Assembly (NCBI GenBank): GCA_037074765.1
Contig: JBAMDO010000054.1
Location: forward strand, 1-64,000
Length of the DNA stretch: 64,000 nucleotides
DNA from: Mansonella perstans
Taxonomy: Eukaryota; Nematoda; Chromadorea; Rhabditida; Onchocercidae
Direction of reading: 5' to 3'
Shown here: positions 1-11,099 of the stretch, in pieces
Numbering within the stretch: the stretch's first letter is position 1
Layout: each line of letters starts with the position of its first letter
The notes under the pieces: model-generated
The model's input: only the letters and a program-made list of their open reading frames with translations
Told to the model about the DNA's origin: nothing
Databases searched by the model: none
Position numbers and translations under genes: made by a program

Positions 1-3000
1 GCGTAGCTCCAGTTTATTTTAAAAATGAGTAAAGATTTCACTATCATAATTGCTTTGCATATATAAAGGAATATCAAGCTTAGTCTCTCTGATATCCTTA
101 ATTTGGTGGATAAAGCATCCTAACGTTTCGATGGGTGTATGCGAAAGGATGCATTAATTATTTTAAATTAAAAGACGCTAGAAAATTTTTCGTACCTACT
201 GTCTGTAAAATGTATAACTGTTGTCTTCAATTACTTTTTTTTCTCAATTTTTTCGTGAAATAGGCATTCTGTTTCACTGTCATTGATAATGAAAGTTGAT
301 TGAACTAGTTTTTTTCTTGTATGCAGCCATATTCGCGAGAGGGTACAATATGTCGATGTGCTTTGACGTCCTGGAATTAAATGTTTTACGGAAAATATAA
401 AATAAAATTGGCATTATGTGCAATGAATTTCAGGCAATCAAATACTGGAGGGTTACAGTTACTTGCAGGAAATTTTGGATAAAAGTGTGAAATTATTTGT
501 TTGTATAATTGTATATTATATATAATTGTATATAATGTATAATTGTATAATAGTTATACAACATAACTGTATAATTATGCGATTATAATTGTATAATCGC
601 ATAATCGCATTAATGTAGAGCGAAACAATCGAAGAAATTTCTGTCGCGTGTCCATCTAGATCCGTTGAAAATGATTGACTACTTACTGGTAACAATATAG
701 GTAAATTAGGAAAACGATTTTGAATGCTAAAAGCACTGATGACAAAACGTAGAGGGAGAACTTGCACAAATCCCCGATTTCAAAAATGGTACTAAAATCC
801 AGGCTAATGCTGAAGATCGCTTTTTTAAATCGCTGTAAGAGGCGTAACGTTAAAACCAGTCTTTGATATTCCAACAGACACAAGTGAACCACTTAATCGG
901 GGAGTCCGATTCTCCAGTTCTTTTTATTTGTACGGCTTTAACCATGATGGACATAATAAAAACTTTGGCTATATTACCTGATAATCAGTATCTTATGCCC
1001 AAACTGTCATAGGAACTAAACTTCTCCCATACAGCGGTGCTCATTGTAATTTTTTACACTCTTGTGTAAAAATAGAATATTATATCATTTTTTCAAGTAC
1101 GCTGTTTTGTACTATTCTGAGAAAATAATTTCGACCAAAAACTTTATATTTTTTTAAGGAGACCCTCATTTTACTTTCACGTTTCAGTTTCATAAGTTTT
1201 TTCACGCCGGTTCAAGGTGCTTCCTTGAAAAGCGACGAGCAAAATACCATATTTGAGACTAGTAAAAGTAGCAATGGAACATGGCAGAGCATGCTCTAAG
1301 AAGCTTTAGACAAATCAAAAGGTTCTATTGACTTATGTGCACAAGAATAAAACCAATCAGCATAGTGTCACAAGAATCATTCTAGCAGCACGTTGCGAGG
1401 GCGGTAAACTGCATCGTATTCTAAGAAGCATTAAGAGATATCGAGATAGGAAGATTATTTGCTTAGAGGAATATAGTTTCAATTCCATAAATTAAGGTTA
1501 ATATTAAATTTAATGATAACAAAGTCGATCTTACTGCATTAGATGGAAAGAAAAGACAGGCGGTTAGAGGACTGAAATGGAGAAGTTTATGCGATTTGAT
1601 GAGAACTAGATCAGCAATTCATGTGATAGAACTACGGTAGTTATAAGTAGTCTGATATTTGACTTGCTGACATTTCACAATAAATACCGACAATGGATCT
1701 GCAAAGAAAATGCTACAAAGAACTCTAAAAACACAATCAGTGTTGCTTTAATATTACTGGTTGCTCCATGATGCAAGATTGAAGCAGTTGCTTAGCTAGC
1801 TTCACAAATTGTCGATTTTTATATATTCAGCGAAAGATTTTGGAATGCGAGGCCTGAGAAACAAAAGGAATTTGTTATCACTGACAGATTGCGCCTAAAA
1901 ATTCCTGATGAGTAAAGCTTTAGGAATTATGGCCGAATAAAAATCCAGTTAATAACCTAGAATTGATTATGACCATGAAAATCTAAAGTCCATAACATAG
2001 GTTCAACGAAATAAATTTCTTGTTTCCAAGACAAGTTATGCAAAAATCTGTTTGATTTTAATTCATGAAGAAGGAAATAAAGGCGAAAAAACATAATCAA
2101 CCTTATTTTAGTTTCCTAAAAAAATCATTGAAACGAAAAGTGATTTAAAAGATCTGAGAACCTTACGGTATATCTCGACTGAAGCAACAAATATCATTTT
2201 TGGCTCGGACAAACATTGAAAAGTTTTTTTCTTTCTCCTCATCCGGAAGTCGAGAGAAATGCATCATATTGAATTCGCTCTAGCCTCATGCAGAAAATGG
2301 ATAAATTAGGTTTGTGACATTAATTTACTTCATCAAGTAAATAAAATGCCTCTAAACGTTTGAAGAAGAAAATTTGGAATAGGCGCACAATGAAAACTTT
2401 GCTGAGGGGTCGAACATAATAAAACATTCCATGCTTTTTTCAGCATCACACTTTCGCTAAAACAGGAAAAATCCCTGACAATATATAAAGAACAATTACA
2501 TATGCACAGATTGATATACGGAAATAGTTATTAGTAGCAGATTGTTCCAGGGTGTTTCCGATTTTAAGTGGAAAGAAGTTTGATATTTCTTTCTGCTGCA
2601 GAAATTTCTGCCTAAAGGTTAGGAAATGCTACAAATAAAATGATCAGTGGCATGATTTAATCTATAAATGTATATCGCTAATGCGGCAATGTAGATTAAA
2701 TCCATTTGAGATCAACACTTCATTAGGAGGATACAAAAGGTTGAAACGTCTCTCAAAGGTTGTAAAAAAAAAGCAATTTGTAATCGTTGAGAAGCAATTC
2801 GTAATGTTGATTGATGATAGTTTCTAGTGCAAATTACTGAAATGTATCTGGCCGTTTGCTACTACCATGAAGCATTGATGTTGGATTAATGAACAATCAC
2901 TATTCTCAATAATAATTAGCAAAAAGATGCCATTTACGGAAGAGTTGATAAAGGTTATCAGAATAATAAGCACATAAATTATTAATATTTACCAATATGT

Positions 3001-4650
3001 CTGTATAAATGAAATAAACTTGATAAAAACAAAATCCAGAATGAGACTACTCAGTATTCGGGCAACATTGCGGAAGAGAACGGTTAAATATTTAAAATTT
3101 GATAGAAAAAAGAACTGGAAGATTGCAATTCTTCTTAAGCTAAATTAGCCACATCGTCATAAATTTGCCATTTAAAAATTTAAATTTGCCATTTAATTTA
3201 ATTGACCTCTACGGAGATTATATAGAGAGAAAAAGTTCGCAGAATGGAAAGCATAACAAGAATAAAAGTGAATTATTTCAACAACAACCATAGGTTGCCA
3301 TTTTCTCAGTTATCAATAATCCAAATTGTTTCTGGACTTCATGCAGAAGCTTTTGTGAAATTATGTTACTTTGTTTGGAGGAGACTGACGATGAAGTCTT
3401 TTGTTGCCTGACATGAAAACAAGATGTTTGATAAAGTTTTGTTAAGAATGCAGAGAATAAAAATACAGTTATGGATAAATTTGTTACTGATGAAAAGAAT
3501 GAAAATTTCGCAAGTTGAATTATTAAGTTGGAGGTTGAACAGGAGCTGCTGGAGAGTGGAAGATTGGCAGACGTCAAGAACTGGTGCAAAACTGATTGAA
3601 ACTGCTTGTAAGATCTTTATTCCAGCAGCTATGCCAAACAGCTGCATCTAGGGTTTACAAAGTACAATAGTTTAACATCCGTATTTGAGAATTTTACATA
3701 AAAGATTAATTTTTTAGACAAGAAGAATTCACAAGTGAACAACGCTCTCAATATCAAACAAAAAAATACTTTCACACGATTTAAAGATTAGATAACTGAC
3801 CCATTATTTTAGATATGGGAAAATGTTTGTTTTATTTTTGTGCGATGTGATGAATCCTTTCTCCAGGTGATATTCTGAACAACGATTCGCTGAAATGTAA
3901 TGCAATTATTTTGATTGCCTTAACATGTTACAAAATTTCTCGGTCTTCCTACAGAAACTTCCATTTTAGGTTTATTATGCAATTAATACAATAAAAGTTT
4001 TTATTGAGAAACAATTCTGGATTTCGATTTCATTGTTTTATATTCGTTGATCTGTCCTAAGATAATGCTTGAAAGATAACGTATAAATAGCCATAGTATT
4101 GAGGTTCAGAAAGGCAATAAAGCCAATGCTCACACGATAAATGATCAATTGGGATATATAACATTCATTCGTGTTGAGTGGTGCATCGGTCAACACAGTC
4201 AACCTTTATTATTCGCACCTAGCAGCTAAGCTATCCTTTATTGCTGTCATTTACTATCTGTTTACCATTAACAACGACGATGGAACGCTATGAATATCCA
4301 GACCGTTTTCACTATTGATTTAGTCGGTATCTCCTCCTGAATACTCAATTTCCATCATCAAAACGCCACCAATGATAAATGTTTCAGAAAAAAAAACAAA
4401 GCAATATGATCCATCAAAGAAAATTGCAAAAGTTCGGAAAAATGCATACAATTTACAGTCAGTAATTTCGTGAATCGAAATGATAATGATCATGATTAAT
4501 GTCGAACTATCATCGCTGTGGTTATTATCATTACCACCATTAATTATTGTTATCATCCTCGTCATCACTACGGTAACTTATGACTTATCATCATTATTAT
4601 CACTGCAACGATCAGCTATCTCAATATCAACGTATTTGAAAGGTAGATGA
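1..4650. other. Gene-poor AT-rich flank with a few coding-like fragments
   Basis: No gene can be supported here. Two short stretches look like decayed coding sequence on the plus strand. Around 1180-1500 an open stretch follows a TTTCAG-like site but is broken by stops. Around 3290-3650 a segment contains acidic and charged runs interrupted by a TGA. Positions 510-605 are a low-complexity run of TATAATTGTA-type words. A T-rich open frame on the minus strand at 4320-4568 is low in complexity and was not accepted. Confidence 0.4.
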
Positions 4651-4657
4651 CGACCGA

Positions 4658-5160
4658 TCAACTTTCATCTGTCTCTGATTCAACTGTCTCTGAGAGAAGT
4701 GCCTTCATTGCAAACTGATCAGACGGATAGCCTATTTGTTGCAAAGGCATAATTGTACAATTCCCAGTCGAACCGCAATTTGATGTCATCTCCCTCATAC
4801 TCCCACTCTTGACATACCCCTTCTTTTCCCTTTTTCGTCTCACAATATGAATCAACCCGACTGGTAGGAGTGTGAATATGCACTGATCATCAGTTCACTC
4901 TATTAGTTCCAGTTTACTCTCCGACTGGTGAGGATGTGAATATGGATTGATCAATTCCAGTTTCCTCTCATTTCCTTTCGTCGTCAACAACTCTTCGCAC
5001 AATGTTTTTACTTTTTTATTCATTTCTCTATGTTCTTGAATCCTTGATATGTTTCCTTCACAAATCCATTTTGTCGCGGTGACAGTGTCACACACATATC
5101 TCTTCTAAACTCAAGCTCATTAGCTGTTAATTCATGCAGCTCACTACCTAGTTCAAAATA
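4658..5160 (-). pseudogene. Degraded coding-like segment with internal tandem duplication
   Basis: On the minus strand one frame is open from about 5095 to 4658 apart from a single TGA near 4896, and a second frame is open from about 5155 to 5030 after an acceptor-like ...GAACTAG. The translated text is rich in charged residues and ends in an acidic tail with a TGA near 4658. Positions 4862-4965 hold two diverged copies of a unit (CATATTCACATCCTCACCAG and relatives); the copies differ by about 16 bases, which shifts the frame. No family was recognised. It may be a decaying gene, or an exon whose splice sites I misread. Base composition is less AT-rich than the surroundings. Confidence 0.3.
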
Positions 5161-5169
5161 CAACAACGA

Positions 5170-7470
5170 TTATGAAATCCACAACTTGAATTTTCTCATT
5201 CATTTGATTTAGTTTGAATGTTGAATTCTTATTCCCCATTTTTAGAATGCTTTATTTGTTTTCCAAACTAAATCTCATACTTGAAGAGCTAATGTTTTTA
5301 TGTGCGGATGATAAAACTAACTACTACGGTATTAACGTTTTGCAAAGATCTGCGCCCATATCGGAATAAATGAATGCGTGCTCATTGTCGCAGTAATCGT
5401 TTTAAGGTAGCTTAAATTTTAATAAGATTTAATCATGCTACTGAAGCGAATGTGAGGTCGAAATATGTTTGAAATTGAAAAGCTTTATTGCGATCGTACT
5501 TGGCAGATTTCAATCAACAGAATAAACATCGAAATGCATTCAAGAGTGTAAAAATATTCAAATTTTCTTGCATTCTCTATGTTAACATATGTTGTTAAAA
5601 GTGAAGTTTTCCGCAGCGCACCCCAACAGTACTTCTTCTTTCACAAATATTTCCAAAAATTATTCCGTGGAAAAAGGAAAAATTAACCGAAGAATTAATA
5701 TCTACTCATCATTTTCTGATTGAAGACGGGAGGAAAGACGGAATAAGAGAAATTGAATGAAATGAGGAAAAATCATTGCCATCACTGCCACATGATCATT
5801 TTCGTCGCTATACAAAACCGCTGCATATATCTCTTTCCGCTTTTTACGAGGCAGTAATAACCGATGTTTTTGTACTCTTCCAAGCTTCTTTTTTTTCCGC
5901 AGCGCAAATTTTGTTTTTATTCATTTGGGATGCTTTTAAGTTTAATTATGGAAGTTAATGCCCTATAAATCACTCCGTGTACAAAAACTATTTCAGGGAA
6001 AATAATTTTCTTTTTTGGTTCCTGGTTGCCATTTAATCTGCTTAATGTGCTCTAAGAAGTGCAAAGTGAAATCAAAATTTAACCTCACATCGGTAGTTTA
6101 CAATCTTTTCATGATTCGAAAATATCAATTTGGTGGAATACAAAGCGTAATGATGACACTCCGAGGCCACCATTTCTTGCGATACGTATTTTGAAAATAA
6201 AAGGAAAAAACTTTAGAACTCGAGAACCGATGACGCGTTATGGTAGTCTCCTTAATTAGTTTTGAAGTATGCAATCTGTGTAGACAACCTTTCCTCAATG
6301 TTTATTTTGTGGTTTTTTGCACTAACTTTCCTATACAGGTAGTTGCCAAACATCTTTTTACTGAAGCTTCAGAAACGACAGGAATCGATTTTGTCTTAGA
6401 AGCGCCAAAAATCGGTTCTCGTCCTTGATTTAAAAAACTCGTGCAGAAAATTGTTTGCTTTGTGGGAATTAGATTTCGAAAGTTGTTTTCTCCTCGGTGT
6501 TTGTAAAGTGTTTAGTTTTTATTCTTCCACATTATAATGAAAACTGAAAATTGTGAATTGCTCAGGAAAATTACTTCAATGTACGAATAAAGTTCTACAG
6601 TCAGCAGATTCAGATAAAGTTTTTTGAGCTGCTATCAGTTGGAGCATTGCTTTATGAAGTTAATTGAATTAGCTGCAATGAACTACCTTACTATTTCGGC
6701 TGAATGTTTATAAATAAACCGATCAAATGAAAATTCAGTTACGTGTAAACAGCATCAAATTCCTACGTTTTGTAGGCTGAAGTTCGAACTATTTTAATTA
6801 CAAAATTAAAAAGCACTTGAGGTGAACCTTTTATTTCGACGTACCGGGCTTTGAAATCCAGTGTTTCACTAAGTTTTCGATTTTTATATGCTTGTGAAAA
6901 AAAAATTCTGTCTAGAATTTGGTCATCCGGACATTATCCGGACATTACATAAGCGGTTTTTATTATTGTTTTTCTTTTCAAGAATTCTGCAACATGTCAA
7001 ATTTTCAATTTGTTGGTTTTATTAACATAAATTTTCCAGTTTAAGAATTCTTTGAATTACTGCGGTGTATCTCACACTTTTGCTTTAAAATTCACTCTTT
7101 TCATCTCGCATCTACCTTCCTTCTTTTTATTTTTATTTACTTTTTTTGCGAATTTCCTGTGGCGTCCTTCTCATCTCTTCTTTTTTCACATTTCTCGAAA
7201 AATTTTCATATTTGGTTTGTGAAATTCAAATTGCCTTTCAAAATTAGAACTGCAGTTTGTAAAACAGAGGAATTTACATTTCCTAATTGGAGCATACGTC
7301 AACGATGTTTTCAATATTTTCACTTGATCTTTTGAAATTTTAGTACATGTTGTAAAAGATATTCCGGTGGACGAAGTCTCTTGTTAATTCTAGATGTTAG
7401 GAGTTTATTCGTATTGTAATAGTGTACTCACAAAATAGTACTAGCTCACAATATTAAGAAGTGTAAATTG
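5170..7470. other. Intergenic or long first-intron sequence
   Basis: AT-rich sequence with no supported gene apart from one possible upstream exon of the Ig-domain gene (6339-6414, listed separately). The remaining open frames are short and T-rich. Confidence 0.4.
6339..6414 (+). CDS. Possible upstream exon of the Ig-domain gene
   Basis: A 76-base segment lies between a good acceptor (CTATACAG) and a donor (ATCG|GTTCTC). Read from its first base it is open, with 25 codons and one base over. That leaves it in phase 1, exactly what the first secure exon of the Ig-domain gene at 11100 needs, and joining them gives a Gly codon. The translation ends in ...DFVLEAPKI, which could lead into the first Ig domain. 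The gap to the next exon would be 4.7 kb, much longer than this gene's other introns, and it would contain the inverted-repeat element. It carries no signal peptide, so a further 5' exon would still be missing. The evidence is only splice-site and phase fit. Confidence 0.25.
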
Positions 7471-7474
7471 CTAA

Positions 7475-7741
7475 TCAATGACAAAAATGAGTTATACAAT
7501 AAACAAACGATTTGATCAATTTTGACCAACAAATACTTGTCGTTTCTTTCGGTTTAGTTGGCTGTCGCTTCGTCAATGAGAAGTGGTCTTTCATTGTGTT
7601 GGTGAATTGATGAAGAGTGGAGGAAAGTAAAGTTTGCTGCCTGAAGTCCATATATTCAGGACTAGAGCTGTCATCATGGAGGTTAAGCTGGCCCGTGGCA
7701 TGGTCTTTATGATTTTTAAGTGCTTTTCTTTCTGTAGCCAT
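7475..7741 (-). CDS. Hypothetical 88-residue open reading frame
   Basis: An ATG-started frame of 88 codons on the minus strand, noticeably less AT-rich than its surroundings. The product is polar (many Thr, Lys, His, Gln), with no signal peptide, membrane segment or recognised motif. I cannot tell whether it is a small gene, one exon of a larger minus-strand gene with the fragments at 8462-8701 and 10713-10937, or chance. No polyadenylation signal follows the TGA closely. Confidence 0.25.
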   Translation of the reverse strand: MATERKALKNHKDHATGQLNLHDDSSSPEYMDFRQQTLLSSTLHQFTNTMKDHFSLTKRQPTKPKETTSICWSKLIKSFVYCITHFCH

Positions 7742-8461
7742 GCATAAATATCGAAATTTCTTCGTGAAATCACTTTATTGTTAGTTTATATCTTTCTCGT
7801 TAGCTTAATTATACTTACAAAATTTCATCATTCTCTCTAGCAATTTTGATTTCGGTAATCCGATAGTGCGTCGAAGTAAGTAGTTACTGTTTTCTTACTT
7901 ATTTTTTGGTGTTTTTGTGTGTTACTGTCTGTTGTAATGCATCCATCTCTACTGAATTGTCTTTTCACTGCTTAAAATGCACCAACAAACGTTGTCAATT
8001 GCTTTGTATTACATAACTTCATCAAGTGTTTTCGCTTATAACTTCTAGATAGTCATGAAAACCACTTCGTATAAAGGCTAAAAATAGTTTGGTCTAAACG
8101 AGCTTAGGAGAAAAAACGATGAAATGGAAAATGATAATTGGATAATAAGTTGCAAAGTGAAGAAGTGTGTTTATTTATGAATTTTTGGTCGTTTTTTTTT
8201 TTACAAAGATAAATAAGCTTTCAAAGGCTTTAGTAGCATTGGTTACATATGATTGAAGTCAATGTTGAAAGTATTTTAAACTCTTGTTCTAAATCAACTT
8301 CTTTTACGCTTTTTTTTTGATGAAATTTCAATGTTGTTTTCGCACCTGCATATTAAGTAAAGCTATTTATTTTGCTTGTAGTGATGTTAAGTTTATACTG
8401 AAAAACTAACATTTTGGAAATGAAATAATCTGGATTTTTATACTTTTATAGGAGTTTATTT

Positions 8462-8701
8462 TTATTTATTAATAGCAATGATGTAAGAATACACTTTCTC
8501 CACGGTCGTTTTGATTTTGCTAAAGCCTAGATTCTGTACTAACAATTTCCGTAATTCTTGAAACACTTGAACTTTTTTTGAATGTTTAACCATGACTTCT
8601 GTATTTTGCGTTGATCTCCGTAAAATTTGTGTGAAGGAGATAAGAAAAAGGGTGGGGGCGGTTGACGTTGTTTTAAGGCTTAATGCAGAATCAGATATCA
8701 C
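8462..8701 (-). CDS. Probable terminal exon of an unidentified minus-strand gene
   Basis: The frame is open for 79 codons on the minus strand and ends in TAA at 8464-8462. The stop is overlapped by AATAAA-type polyadenylation signals (8461-8470 on the complementary strand), the same stop/poly(A) overlap seen in the TRABID gene. The product has a Ser/Thr-rich start and a basic, Leu-rich helical end (PheGlnGluLeuArgLysLeu...). No domain was recognised. The first codon is not ATG, so an upstream exon is needed; a candidate lies at 10713-10937, on the far side of the inverted-repeat element. If that pairing is right, the element sits in the intron between them. Confidence 0.3.
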   Translation of the reverse strand: MISDSALSLKTTSTAPTLFLISFTQILRRSTQNTEVMVKHSKKVQVFQELRKLLVQNLGFSKIKTTVEKVYSYIIAINK

Positions 8702-8791
8702 TTTATCTTAAACAGTGCTAATAATATTACTGGTGTTGACCTTATTTACAAAGCATTTTTTAGAAGATATTTATGCCTGAAAAATCTTCTA

Positions 8792-9078
8792 TTGTATTTC
8801 GAGCAACTCTTCTGAGCACTTTTAAATATTCCATCTTTTAAAAGGTTTCCTAATTCTAATATTTCAATCTCATTTTCAGTGAATTCTTACCTGCTAGAGT
8901 TATAGACTGTAGATTATGAAATTAATAGACAAGTTGTTTAGTTAATATGATCTTTTTGATGTCGTTTTGATAGTTGTAATTTCATTGCTCTATCATGTTG
9001 TTACATTTTCCTATATTTTACTGGGAAATTATTTACCAGTAATGATTTGAATTTTCGGTCTCATCTGTCTCCCACCTC
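8792..9078 (+). repeat. Left inverted repeat arm of the 8.8-10.0 kb element
   Basis: This arm pairs with 9746-10042 on the other strand. A shared internal landmark is GAATTCTTACCTGCTAGAGT followed by TATAGACTGTA. The arm ends near CCCACCTC, opposite GAGGGAGGTC in the right arm. Confidence 0.75.
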
Positions 9079-9745
9079 ATGAGCGTATCTATCTAATTAT
9101 GCCCTTCAACTTCTGAAAATGTAGAATGAAGAAAGAAGCTAACGAATATCTGAGACAGCTAAACGAAATAATAAAGGAAAATAATATTAGGGTGCATAGT
9201 TGCTTAAATTAATGCAGTTCGATATCCTCGACTTGGTCCAAATATAAATTACAAATGCAGTTCGAATTATGTAAAAGAGAAATAATTTTCCAAATCAAGA
9301 TGAAATCAAGATTTCTTTCGTTTTGCCCGAATGTTAGGCATTTTAGTAAGGGAAGAAAAATGGCACCCAGTACACATAAGGGTCAAACAATTCAGGTGAC
9401 TATAAAAAAGTGTAAATACTCAGCTCTTTTATATTCTTTTTTCTTTTTTACATATTTCAGATCCATTTATTACATTATCTTAGTTATTACCATTTATTGT
9501 TAATTCACTACACGTTTTATTAACATAATTTGTTCACTAAAAACATCCTGAAAGAACTTTGTTGTCTTTTCCCATTTAAAATGAAAAAACATTCTAGGAA
9601 AATTTGGTATTCTCATTTAAGATTACGATAAATTAAGAAACGAAACTGCTTCTTCACGAAAATCCAGATTATTCATTCGACTAAGGAACGAATGGTAGCA
9701 CCATCATCATGCAAAGAATTGCTCTTCGATTTACCGGGGAGAGGG

Positions 9746-10042
9746 AGGTCGGGGACAAATGAGACCGAAAATTCAAATCATTACTGATAAACAAATTCTC
9801 AGTAAAAGATAGGAGAATGTAATAACATAATAAAGCAATGAAATTACAACCATCGAAACAACACCAAAAATGTGATAGCTTTTATATTAACCAGATAGCT
9901 TGTCTATCAATTTCATAATCTTACAGTCTATAACTCTAGCAGGTAAGAATTCACGTAAAAATGAGATTGAAATATTAGAATCAGAAAACTTTTTAAAAGA
10001 TTGAATATTTTAAATCGCTCAGAAAGGTTGCTCGAAATACAA
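9746..10042 (-). repeat. Right inverted repeat arm of the 8.8-10.0 kb element
   Basis: Reverse complement of the left arm with a few substitutions and single-base indels; the outer end reads GTTGCTCGAAATACAA followed by TA. Divergence between the arms suggests an old insertion. Confidence 0.75.
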
Positions 10043-10319
10043 TATATATTATATATGTATGGAAATGCTAATTTCGTTGATTAAAGTTGCTGACTGTGTC
10101 AATCAGCGCATTTTGTAAGCGTTATATTATTTGCGAAAGTTTGTCCTGAATTCTTATATTCTTTGGAATATCGGCATCACCAATGACTATGATCCATTTT
10201 ATTGTTCAGAAAGGAAGTATTCTTATCATTTCTCTTTTCTCCAATGCTGTTTTCCGAAATATTTCTCGTTAGTTGAATCAGCTTTGCTTGACTTTAATAT
10301 ATCATTGGCGATCTTTTGA

Positions 10320-10500
10320 AATGTGGTAACTCATGATTTCGTTTTCACTGATAAGATCGATAAGATTCATGGATCGTATGACAATAGAGGAGATGAAGCA
10401 AACATAAAATTTCCTGCAGCAGTTAAAATTGATCCAGCAGTCATCGCTGAATCAGTTCGTTCTTGTTGTGTATTATGTACACAAGAATAATTCCTTTTTC
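10320..10500 (+). other. Coding-like open stretch, unassigned
   Basis: One plus-strand frame is open for about 55 codons without an ATG and ends at TAA near 10488. Its text has a normal amino-acid mix and ends in Cys-Cys-Val-Leu-Cys. Splicing it to the Ig-gene exon at 11100 through either usable phase-1 donor would create a TGA, so I did not join it to that gene. It may be a relic or chance. Confidence 0.15.
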
Positions 10501-10712
10501 GTAATGCTGTACTGTAGGAAGATTTAAATGTGATGGCAAGATGGCGCAAGAACGATTATTATTATTTTAATAGCTGGAAACAATGGACAAATATGAACAA
10601 CAAGTTATATTGTCTATAATTTCAATCCTTTTTTCATCTGATCTGCATTTTTCACCTCGAGTACTCGAATTTGATGTTCCGCCTGATGCACAAATACTGT
10701 TTAATAATTCTG

Positions 10713-10937
10713 CTACTTATAACTCAGATATTTCTTGTTTTTTCGGAAAATAGTAAGTTTGTCTTTTATAGATTTTCGTCGTAGAAACACTTCATGTAAT
10801 TTATTGATTCGAAGTGTAAAGAACAGCAAATTTAGACCTGAATGATTACAGTAAAGTTCTAGACCTTCGTATCTATTGATATATTTGGTGAAAAATGAAT
10901 AACGTGAGACTGCTTTCACGTAACCGAGATGTAAATT
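10713..10937 (-). CDS. Coding-like minus-strand exon, unidentified
   Basis: The frame is open for 75 codons on the minus strand from an acceptor-like ATGAG at about 10938 to TAG at 10713. The product is basic, with Tyr/Phe-rich and Arg/Lys-rich stretches and one Cys. No family was recognised. It would lie upstream of the terminal exon candidate at 8701-8462, but neither a donor nor a phase match could be shown because this stretch itself ends in a stop. It could be a separate small exon, a relic or chance. Confidence 0.2.
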   Translation of the reverse strand, partial: NLHLGYVKAVSRYSFFTKYINRYEGLELYCNHSGLNLLFFTLRINKLHEVFLRRKSIKDKLTIFRKNKKYLSYK

Positions 10938-11099
10938 CTCATGTTAGAAAAAAATTTGCTTATTTCATATATCTCTGACAATAGTTATGGAACTCAGCAA
11001 TTTAACAACTCTAAAAATAATATCTCTATGAATTAAGGGGTAATTTAATTTGTTAAAATATATTATGAATGCATGAGGCTGATCGCACTCATAATTTAG

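Larger units (their letters stand above)
8790..10044. mobile_element. Element with about 285-bp inverted terminal repeats (MITE or foldback type)
   Basis: The left arm (8792-9078) and the right arm (9746-10042) are inverted copies of each other, with only scattered mismatches and small indels. Both ends read inward as TTGTATTTCGAGCAAC. A TA dinucleotide flanks each end (8790-8791 and 10043-10044), as expected for the TA target-site duplication of the Tc1/mariner superfamily. The roughly 670-bp interior has no convincing transposase; its longest plus-strand frame (9255-9503) is 82 codons and unremarkable. It is therefore most simply a non-autonomous MITE-like or foldback element, old enough for the arms to have drifted. 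Seen: arm pairing and TA flanks. Inferred: superfamily and lack of autonomy. Confidence 0.75.

Noticed and set aside
9255..9503. 82-codon frame inside the inverted-repeat element
   Set aside because: No transposase motif (no D,D,E/D or helix-turn-helix text), and it ends in a T-rich hydrophobic run; not convincing as coding.
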